From positions 1-5,482 of the forward strand of contig JAISWM010000111.1 in assembly GCA_031270785.1 (NCBI GenBank): a stretch of DNA of 5,482 bases, given 5' to 3'. The translations under genes and the position numbers were made by a program. Under the pieces are notes generated by a model, which worked only from the letters and a program-made list of their open reading frames with translations, did not search any database and was not told where the DNA came from. Below are positions 1 to 4,474 of the stretch, piece by piece. The stretch comes from Oscillospiraceae bacterium. GTDB lineage: Bacteria > Bacillota > Clostridia > Oscillospirales > Acutalibacteraceae. The stretch's first letter is position 1. Each line of letters opens with the position of its first letter.

Positions 1-381
1 ACACGAGAAAATTTACGTAAATTTATAGATAAACATGGGTTCCGAACGCCTGACGAGTTTATTTCTGCGGCTATAATCTATTTTGAAACTACTGGGGATG
101 ATCCCAGGGAGCCGAAAATAACGGCTAAGATGGCCATCGAAAAAAATACTGAACGTTTAAGTCAAGTTATCGCATTCATTCGAGAATTTGAGCGGCGACA
201 AATGAAACCTCTTCTTAAAGATGTGGAGCAGACAAATATGGAAGTCAGACAGGCGGTGGAACAATTATCAATGATGAATAAATCTATATTTGAACAATTG
301 GGCGTTGTTACGGAAAATGGCACAATAGCCACAACTATTTATGAAGAACTGGAAGAAATAAAGTCATTTTTAATAAAATAA
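1..381 (+). CDS. BfmA/BtgA-like mobilization protein, 5' end outside window
   Basis: The reading frame is open from the first base to TAA at 379-381, giving 126 visible residues. The ATG at 130 is internal, because well-formed coding sequence continues upstream of it. The visible part begins with a helical segment containing RKFIDKHGFRTPDEFISAAI, which resembles the small DNA-binding fold of Bacteroides mobilization accessory proteins. It is followed by LSQVIAFIREFERRQMKPLL at residues 53-72, a pattern I associate with the BfmA/BtgA family, and then a Glu-rich, probably coiled C-terminal helix. Members of that family bind near oriT and assist a relaxase during plasmid or transposon mobilization. 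No relaxase lies downstream, since the next gene is convergent, so any partner would be to the left or elsewhere. The family call comes from remembered motif pattern; the truncated N-terminus limits certainty. Confidence 0.72.
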   Translation, partial: TRENLRKFIDKHGFRTPDEFISAAIIYFETTGDDPREPKITAKMAIEKNTERLSQVIAFIREFERRQMKPLLKDVEQTNMEVRQAVEQLSMMNKSIFEQLGVVTENGTIATTIYEELEEIKSFLIK

Positions 382-384
382 TAG

Positions 385-402
385 AAATATATAAATATAT
401 TT
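385..402. terminator. AT-only inverted repeat between convergent genes, possible weak terminator
   Basis: AAATATAT at 385-392 is a perfect inverted copy of ATATATTT at 395-402, with two bases between. It starts four bases after the stop codon of the BfmA-like gene and lies 33 bases beyond the stop of the convergent recombinase. The position suits a bidirectional terminator. However, the stem has no G-C pairs and only a short T stretch follows, so as a hairpin it would be weak. It may simply be AT-rich sequence. Confidence 0.25.
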
Positions 403-419
403 TAGTATTTTAACTATTT

Positions 420-486
420 ACGTTGATTCGATGATTAGTTTTTCAAGTTATATCGTCTATATTTATAAAACGTTGATATGCTGATT
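420..486 (+). repeat. Imperfect 17-base direct repeat at the recombinase 3' end
   Basis: The copies are at 420-436 and 470-486, starting 50 bases apart. Both begin with ACGTTGAT and end with TGATT, and 14 of 17 positions agree. The first copy spans the recombinase stop codon and the second lies inside its coding sequence. Subsites of a serine resolvase would usually be inverted around a crossover point, so a res-site role is speculative; chance similarity in AT-rich DNA is possible. Confidence 0.3.
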
Positions 487-1067
487 TTCATTTTTTTACA
501 GATCGTTTCTATTGCTTTCATTTTTGGCTCTGATTTGTTACGATTATTCCACATTGTTTGTATTTTTTTCATTTTCACTATACTTTTTTTTGATAATCCT
601 CGTGGCCGTCCACCATACCGGCCGGCAGCAGCAGCAACAGCCAGCCCTTCCTTCGTCCGCTGTGATATTAGTTTCACGTCGAATTGAGCCAAAGACATCA
701 TTATATTTCTGATGAGTTCTCCGTGCGGCGAGTCATCCGTGGTAGAGAAGTAAGGCTCTTTGATGGATATAATGCTTGCTTTTTTTTGTGATAATTTCTC
801 AATAATTGCGAGGTAATCTCTTAAGTTACGTGCACATCGAGACGATTCTTCCACAACCATAACATCACCTTCTTTTAAGTCTGTTAATAATCGTTGTAAT
901 TCGATCCTATTCTTTTGAGTTCTTCCAGATTTTTTTTCTTTGTAAATATTTTCTGTTTTAACTCCGAATCGTTTCAGTTCGATGATTTGACGAGTTAGAT
1001 CCTGTTTGTCAAGGCTTACCCTCGCGTACCCTCTTAGTATTCCTTTTTTTTGCTGTTTGTTTTTCAT
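435..1067 (-). CDS. Small serine recombinase (resolvase/invertase family)
   Basis: This 210-residue protein has the full architecture of a small serine recombinase. The catalytic motif GYARVSLDKQDLTRQ lies near residues 13-27, with Ser18 as the predicted nucleophile and Arg16 beside it. The second arginine cluster, SSRCARN (about residues 75-81), corresponds to the conserved R-x-x-R active-site arginines; the aspartate often found just before it is serine here. The long E helix and the link ending in GRYGGRPRG precede a C-terminal helix-turn-helix, roughly residues 160-205, with AIETICKKMKISISTFYKYR as its core. Such enzymes cut and rejoin DNA through a 5' phosphoserine link to resolve multimers or cointegrates or to invert segments. 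On a plasmid, multimer resolution is the likeliest job. The gene overlaps the upstream 83-residue gene by 59 bases and runs against the neighbouring + strand genes. Length and motifs look intact. Confidence 0.94.
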   Translation of the reverse strand: MKNKQQKKGILRGYARVSLDKQDLTRQIIELKRFGVKTENIYKEKKSGRTQKNRIELQRLLTDLKEGDVMVVEESSRCARNLRDYLAIIEKLSQKKASIISIKEPYFSTTDDSPHGELIRNIMMSLAQFDVKLISQRTKEGLAVAAAAGRYGGRPRGLSKKSIVKMKKIQTMWNNRNKSEPKMKAIETICKKMKISISTFYKYRRYNLKN

Positions 1068-1260
1068 CGTTTTCGTCTTCGGTTATCATCATCAAAAAGA
1101 GAATGTCTTCATCATCGGCAATTTTTTTAATATCTGCAAACGAGTAATCTTTCAATTGTGAATAAATCATCTGTTTAATCGAAAATGTTGGTATTTGTAT
1201 TTGATTTAAGTATTCGGCGCATTTCAGCACAGTTGTTATTATCGCTTTATCTTCAATCAT
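1009..1260 (-). CDS. Hypothetical 83-residue protein upstream of the recombinase
   Basis: I do not recognise this protein. It has a helical N-terminal half containing CAEYLNQIQIPTFSIKQMIY, a short hydrophobic patch (ILFLMMI) flanked by acidic residues, and a strongly basic C-terminus ending in KKRNTKRVREGKP. It is the first gene of a two-gene - strand unit; its last 59 bases also encode the first residues of the recombinase in another frame. Translation of the recombinase could be coupled to it. Support for it being real is its position, a plausible ATG preceded by AAAAAG, and a candidate -7 box upstream. An alternative is that it and the recombinase form one frameshifted gene, since an A8 run lies in the overlap. 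It could be a regulator or partner of the recombinase, but nothing in the sequence proves this. Confidence 0.55.
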   Translation of the reverse strand: MIEDKAIITTVLKCAEYLNQIQIPTFSIKQMIYSQLKDYSFADIKKIADDEDILFLMMITEDENDEKQTAKKRNTKRVREGKP

Positions 1261-1276
1261 CTTTTTGATTTTTAAG

Positions 1277-1284
1277 CAAAAATA
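1277..1284 (-). promoter_or_regulatory. Candidate Bacteroidota -7 box for the recombinase unit
   Basis: Read on the - strand this is TATTTTTG, an exact match to the TAnnTTTG -7 element of Bacteroides promoters. It lies 16 bases upstream of the ATG of the 83-residue gene. No clear TTTG or TTG -33 element is found about 20 bases further upstream, where there is only a T run. The match is therefore partial and could be chance in AT-rich DNA. Confidence 0.3.
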
Positions 1285-1305
1285 AGAATTATTTGTTGAT
1301 TAAAA

Positions 1306-1317
1306 AAACGACCGTTT
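1306..1317. promoter_or_regulatory. Short palindrome in the divergent intergenic gap
   Basis: AAACG-AC-CGTTT forms a five-base perfect inverted repeat with a two-base centre, in the 78-base gap between the recombinase unit and the rightward gene series. The position fits an operator or recombinase subsite that could control both directions. It is short and present once only, so evidence is weak. Confidence 0.25.
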
Positions 1318-1338
1318 GGAAGAAAATTTTTTGAACAA

Positions 1339-1899
1339 ATGTTTGATGGAGTTGATTTATTAGTAGTTATAAGTTTATGCGTTATTATTATTTTTTGCTT
1401 GTATTACCTCAAATGTGGTAAAAAAGTTAAAGTCGAGAAAAATATAGACCAGGAAAATGACATTTTGCAAATTTTTTATGATGAAAATATTTATAAGATA
1501 GAAGTTGGCGAAGCTAAAAATGTAGAAGTAAAAGAAATAGAGGGAGTAAAGATGGAATTAGGCATTACTTCGGTTGTAGATGACGGATGTGATAGTGGTG
1601 ATGAAGATGAAAGTGGTGGATTCTTTACTTATCAACCTGATGAAAATGAAGAAAGTGACGAAGATATTGTGCCGGATCCACCCAAAACGTGGGCAGATTT
1701 TATGAAAGATGCGCGAGAAGAACAGTCACCGGAAACGTTATCCGCACATTTTCAAAATCAAAAAAAGGGAAGAAATAAAGTTCAATCGTCAATAAAGGAT
1801 ATAGTGGCACAGGTGAGAGAGGATATGTTGGAAAAACCTTTGAGTGACGAAGATTTTAAGAAGAAATATTTTTCAAGATTATATGAAAACAAAAACTAA
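1339..1899 (+). CDS. Hypothetical membrane-anchored protein with acidic linker
   Basis: I do not recognise a family. The 186-residue protein has one N-terminal hydrophobic helix (about residues 6-24) followed by KCGKKVKVEK, suggesting a bitopic membrane protein or signal anchor with a cytoplasmic body by the positive-inside rule. Residues 80-113 are very acidic and low in complexity (many D, E, S and G) and are probably disordered. They are followed by a proline-rich turn (VPDPPKTWADF) and a charged, mostly helical C-terminus containing SIKDIVAQVREDMLEK. It is the first gene of the rightward series and is divergent from the recombinase unit. Its 3' end overlaps the next gene. The link to tra genes suggests a transfer or envelope-related accessory role, but that is inference from context only. 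Confidence 0.7.
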   Translation: MFDGVDLLVVISLCVIIIFCLYYLKCGKKVKVEKNIDQENDILQIFYDENIYKIEVGEAKNVEVKEIEGVKMELGITSVVDDGCDSGDEDESGGFFTYQPDENEESDEDIVPDPPKTWADFMKDAREEQSPETLSAHFQNQKKGRNKVQSSIKDIVAQVREDMLEKPLSDEDFKKKYFSRLYENKN

Positions 1900-2176
1900 A
1901 TATACAAAAGAGCAGGTGAGAGCGAAGCAGTTTACTCGTTTGTTTTTTGTACAGAGTGTACTGTTATTAATATTTCTGTTTTTCTGTGGAAAAATTTTGG
2001 TAGGAAATTTTTCGTGGCGCATACTTTTTTGTTTTTTGTTTTTGATAGGTGTTTGCGGCCTATATGGATGGGCTGTTGTACAACGGGGAAAGGGCAGGAT
2101 TAATCTTTTTGAATGTATCATTGGTTTCGGTTTTTTTGTTTGGTTCTGTATCACTTTTATAATATTAATGGTTTAG
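1883..2176 (+). CDS. Hypothetical three-helix integral membrane protein
   Basis: I prefer the ATG at 1883, which gives 97 residues. A GTG at 1844 in the same frame would add 13 residues but lengthen the overlap with the previous gene from 17 to 56 bases. A basic N-terminus (MKTKTKYTKEQVRAKQ) is followed by three hydrophobic segments, about residues 19-40, 46-66 and 74-96, with QRGKGR in the loop between the second and third. The protein ends directly after the third segment. I recognise no family and see no catalytic motif. Overlap with the upstream membrane-anchored gene suggests translational coupling and perhaps a shared complex. It lies four bases before the helix-turn-helix gene in an apparent operon. 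Confidence 0.68.
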   Translation: MKTKTKYTKEQVRAKQFTRLFFVQSVLLLIFLFFCGKILVGNFSWRILFCFLFLIGVCGLYGWAVVQRGKGRINLFECIIGFGFFVWFCITFIILMV

Positions 2177-2180
2177 ATTT

Positions 2181-2516
2181 ATGGACATTTATGAAGAAAT
2201 AGCAGGTTTACGAGAAGATGTAGTGGCGTTGAAGATTATGCTTTCAGAAGTAACGGGATTAGTACGGGCCAGTGCTCCTATGACAGTTCAGCAGACTTAT
2301 GTAAAAAAGAAGTATTTGGATGCGAGGGAAGCTGCAGCATATCTCGAAATATCGGAGAGAACTTTTCATCGGTATAAGGATAAATTTCCGGTCGTAAAGA
2401 GAGGCGGGCGCTTTGTGTATAGGGTTGAAGACCTTGATTGCCGTTTAGAACAAATGACGGTAAGCGTTAATAAAGAAATTGATTTTGTAAAAATTCGTAC
2501 TCGTGCAGCTGTTTAA
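2181..2516 (+). CDS. Excisionase-like helix-turn-helix DNA-binding protein
   Basis: This 111-residue protein starts with an amphipathic, leucine- and valine-rich helix (about residues 1-30), likely for self-association. After a short linker comes a MerR/excisionase-type winged helix-turn-helix at about residues 45-88. Its core, YLDAREAAAYLEISERTFHR, is the usual pattern in which a short helix, AAAYL, is followed by a recognition helix. The segment VVKRGGRFVYRVEDLD then forms the wing and the closing helix. Related small proteins in Bacteroidota elements act as excision or recombination directionality factors, or as regulators. No tyrosine integrase is seen here, and the gene sits two bases before the Rep-like gene. 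A role in controlling replication or the downstream operon is therefore as plausible as excision. The fold call is firm; the biological role is inferred. Confidence 0.8.
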   Translation: MDIYEEIAGLREDVVALKIMLSEVTGLVRASAPMTVQQTYVKKKYLDAREAAAYLEISERTFHRYKDKFPVVKRGGRFVYRVEDLDCRLEQMTVSVNKEIDFVKIRTRAAV

Positions 2517-2518
2517 AG

Positions 2519-3802
2519 ATGAATAAAAAATGTACAGATAATGGCGTTTTGGTGCGTTTGGATAAAAACATCGCACACAACATTGATTACTTTGGCGGAT
2601 TGATGGAAGAGGCCGAACATGTAACTGTTCAACTGGTCTATTATTTTTGCGAAACTTATCAGTATAACATTTTTGGTTTTGGAATTTTGGATCCTGATGA
2701 ATTTGCCGCCAAATACCAGTTAGACAGGTTTAATTTAAAAAGAAAGGCTAAAGATCCTGTGCAACTACATGGTAAAACTGAAATGGAAATTAAAGCCATG
2801 TATGATCGACAGGCTAAAGATCCCGGTTTTCGTATTTTTGATTCGGTGCTGGAGAATGCCTTGTACATTTTGTTATCCCGCAATATTGTACTGATGCGGG
2901 GAGGCAGAAAAGTTGTACAAAGAAAAAGTAATGAAAGAAGTAATGAAGAAGAAGTAATATATGATAAGTTGACAAGCGTACAGGTTTTGAAAGAATTGGA
3001 AGTCGTTTTCACGAAAAGTCGGGGGGGTAAAAAGGTTTTGTACCGTTATGTTTTGAATCCTGATATAGTGGGTAATTTAACAGAATATTTTTTGGTAAGC
3101 GCTAAAGAAAATTTAGTCGACTTGCGAAGTAATAAATCAGAAAGATTGTACCTGTTTCTACTTGATTTACGTGATTTAATGTATGTAAATGGACACACAA
3201 GCACAACTATAGAAAATACCCCTTCTTTTGCTGAGCTGTGTCACATTGCAGGTGTTGAAATTACATATAGAAGTGGAACCAATGCCGGGTGTGCGAAAGA
3301 TGCAAAGTATGTTAAGCGTGATTTAAAGCAAAAATTGGATTATTTGATTACGTACAATAGAGATAAAAATTTTTCATTCACTTATCGTTTTGTACACAGT
3401 CCGGGCCATAGATGGGCTTATACTTGCCTGTTTAATTTTGCGCCACGGCATGGAAGTGTGGTGGAAGACAAAGAATGGCGGAACATGGAACGACGAAATA
3501 TTTTTGTGAATAATTTTCTGTATGGCTTGTTAGATTGTTTTAAGCGGTTAAATTCTCGAGTATACTTTGACGATTTTAATATGCTGGAAACGGCAGAAAA
3601 AATGTTCTTAAAATGGGTGACAAGTGATACTCATATCGAGGAAAAAATTTCGGTGTATATTGATGCTCAAGTGAAAACATATCATCGTTTATCGTATGGT
3701 GTAAAAGTGCTTGCTAATCAATTTGTAAGTAGATTATGTAACGAGCGTAACGGTGTTTGCTCTGTGGACGATTTGAAAAAGTATTTGTTTGGTAATAATT
3801 AA
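2519..3802 (+). CDS. Putative plasmid replication initiator (Rep_3-like winged helix)
   Basis: The 427-residue protein has no membrane segment or signal peptide. Residues about 105-215 read as one winged-helix-like unit: SVLENALYILLSRNIVLMRG, then TSVQVLKELEVVF and a basic hairpin (SRGGKKVLYRYVL). Residues about 187-292 then show a pattern typical of Rep_3/RepB initiators. A strand and loop (EYFLVSAKENLVDLRSNKSE) lead into RLYLFLLDLRD, then a second helix-turn-helix (SFAELCHIAGVEI), KYVKRDLKQKLDYLI, and a final strand (FSFTYRFVH). Such proteins bind iterons and open the plasmid origin. I see no iteron array within the window, which weakens the call. The C-terminal 110 residues match nothing I know. 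The gene follows the helix-turn-helix gene by two bases and precedes traE by 11. An alternative is a DNA-binding regulator specific to conjugative elements. The gene is certain; the function is tentative. Confidence 0.5.
   Translation: MNKKCTDNGVLVRLDKNIAHNIDYFGGLMEEAEHVTVQLVYYFCETYQYNIFGFGILDPDEFAAKYQLDRFNLKRKAKDPVQLHGKTEMEIKAMYDRQAKDPGFRIFDSVLENALYILLSRNIVLMRGGRKVVQRKSNERSNEEEVIYDKLTSVQVLKELEVVFTKSRGGKKVLYRYVLNPDIVGNLTEYFLVSAKENLVDLRSNKSERLYLFLLDLRDLMYVNGHTSTTIENTPSFAELCHIAGVEITYRSGTNAGCAKDAKYVKRDLKQKLDYLITYNRDKNFSFTYRFVHSPGHRWAYTCLFNFAPRHGSVVEDKEWRNMERRNIFVNNFLYGLLDCFKRLNSRVYFDDFNMLETAEKMFLKWVTSDTHIEEKISVYIDAQVKTYHRLSYGVKVLANQFVSRLCNERNGVCSVDDLKKYLFGNN
2745..2823 (+). repeat. Two exact 13-base direct copies inside the Rep-like gene
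   Basis: AGGCTAAAGATCC occurs at 2745-2757 and again at 2811-2823, 66 bases apart and in the same codon phase. Both copies encode an A-K-D-P segment (RKAKDP and RQAKDP). It could be a remnant of internal duplication or a pair of protein-binding sites within the gene. Two copies are too few to call iterons. Confidence 0.4.
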
Positions 3803-3813
3803 TATTTAAAGTT

Positions 3814-4149
3814 ATGAAAAAAAGATGTTTGTTTATTAGCATGTTGTTAACTATAACAACTGCAGTAATGGCTCAAGATGCGTCAGAAGAAATTAAATCG
3901 CTTTGGACAGGTCAGATTCAACCTATCATTGACGTTGTGCTAATGGTTGCTGTCGGAATAGCGGGTCTATGGTTATTAATTCAATTTTTCCAAGGGAAAA
4001 AAGAAGCGCTGAAACAACTAGGGTATGTGATAGGCGGTGCCGTTGTATTCCGCGTTATTAGCGGTATTGTCGGCGGTATTGTAAATAAGGATATGGCTTT
4101 TTTGGTTCCAGGTGACGTTTCTGATGTATTGCAAGTGTTTTTAGCATAA
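3814..4149 (+). CDS. traE: TraE-like conjugation protein (DUF4134)
   Basis: The 111-residue protein starts with a signal peptide: a KKR basic end, a hydrophobic core to about residue 19 and a likely cut after VMA at residue 20. The mature part has two membrane helices, about residues 35-59 (from IQPIIDVVLMVAVGIAGLWL) and 69-90 (LGYVIGGAVVFRVISGIVGG). They are joined by a basic loop, FFQGKKEALKQ. Size, signal peptide and paired glycine-rich helices fit DUF4134, the TraE family of Bacteroides conjugative elements. The topology also resembles VirB2-type pilin subunits, so a pilus or inner-membrane channel subunit is the likely role. It begins 11 bases after the Rep-like gene and ends in tandem stops (TAATAA). 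The traF-like gene follows after seven bases. The order E-F-G supports the assignment strongly. Confidence 0.85.
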   Translation: MKKRCLFISMLLTITTAVMAQDASEEIKSLWTGQIQPIIDVVLMVAVGIAGLWLLIQFFQGKKEALKQLGYVIGGAVVFRVISGIVGGIVNKDMAFLVPGDVSDVLQVFLA

Positions 4150-4156
4150 TAACGGA

Positions 4157-4474
4157 ATGGAAAAGGTGCCCTGCTATAAAGTTTTGGAAAAAGAGGCCCG
4201 GCTATTTGGATTACCGCTGAATGACTTTTATGTGGTAGTGTTATACGCATTAGGCTATATCGCATTACCGATATTTATTAAGCCTATTCTTGGATTGGAT
4301 TTAGGTGTTGGTTATTATAGTCTGGGGATAATATTTCTGATTGTTATTATAAAGTTTATGCAGCGCACCGGTAAAAGCAAGTATCCAAAATATCTGTTCA
4401 GTGTCATAAGTTATAAATTTATACAACCTAAAATTGTACAAGGAGTAAAAAATGAAACGGGCAACCTACGATGA
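4157..4474 (+). CDS. traF: TraF-like conjugation protein (DUF4133, VirB3-like)
   Basis: The 105-residue protein has a soluble N-terminal segment (VPCYKVLEKEARLFGLPLND, residues 4-23) ahead of a hydrophobic hairpin. Its two helices are at about residues 24-42 and 50-67. A basic tail containing QRTGKSKYPKY and SYKFIQPK follows. This layout matches DUF4133/TraF of Bacteroides transfer regions, whose size and topology resemble VirB3, a small inner-membrane partner of the VirB4 ATPase. The VirB3 comparison is an inference from topology and gene order. The start at 4157 is preceded only by a weak purine stretch. The 3' end overlaps the traG-like start by 23 bases and carries that gene's ribosome-binding site, which suggests coupled translation of the two partners. 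Confidence 0.82.
   Translation: MEKVPCYKVLEKEARLFGLPLNDFYVVVLYALGYIALPIFIKPILGLDLGVGYYSLGIIFLIVIIKFMQRTGKSKYPKYLFSVISYKFIQPKIVQGVKNETGNLR
4440..4445 (+). promoter_or_regulatory. Strong Shine-Dalgarno for traG inside traF
   Basis: AAGGAG is followed by six bases and then the ATG at 4452. It is the clearest ribosome-binding site in the window, where most genes have none, as is usual in Bacteroidota. It fixes the traG-like start and lies within the traF-like coding sequence. Confidence 0.7.

Noticed and set aside
625..645. CAG/CAA-rich run that looks like a microsatellite
   Set aside because: It is the antisense of the Ala-rich AVAAAAGRYGGR link, which is normal in small serine recombinases.
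478..712. Two open frames on the + strand opposite the serine recombinase
   Set aside because: Both are antisense to a protein with intact catalytic motifs and have unnatural composition (Phe/Ile runs, then poly-Gln or poly-Ala), as expected of shadow frames.
1292..1318. Possible + strand Bacteroides promoter from two TTTG elements
   Set aside because: The downstream box would be ACCGTTTG, lacking the TA of TAnnTTTG, and the spacing of about 15 bases is shorter than the usual 19-21.
1844..1882. GTG start extending the three-helix membrane protein by 13 residues
   Set aside because: It gives a 56-base overlap, and the added residues add no recognisable feature. The ATG at 1883 has a typical basic N-terminus directly before the first membrane helix.
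1879..2154. Open frame on the - strand across the three-helix protein gene
   Set aside because: It is rich in Lys, Pro and Asn, antisense to a frame with a coherent membrane topology, and has no supporting context.
2927..2958. Three AGTAAT units in a short near-tandem array, like iterons
   Set aside because: They encode a low-complexity Ser-Asn-Glu linker (KSNERSNEEE). The spacing is 12 then 14 bases and the sequence is too short for an iteron array.
2659..3012. Open frame on the - strand inside the Rep-like gene
   Set aside because: It is a Ser/Leu-rich shadow of a long coherent frame, with no motif.
3981..4265. Open frame on the - strand across the traE/traF junction
   Set aside because: It is antisense to two genes recognised by family pattern and order.
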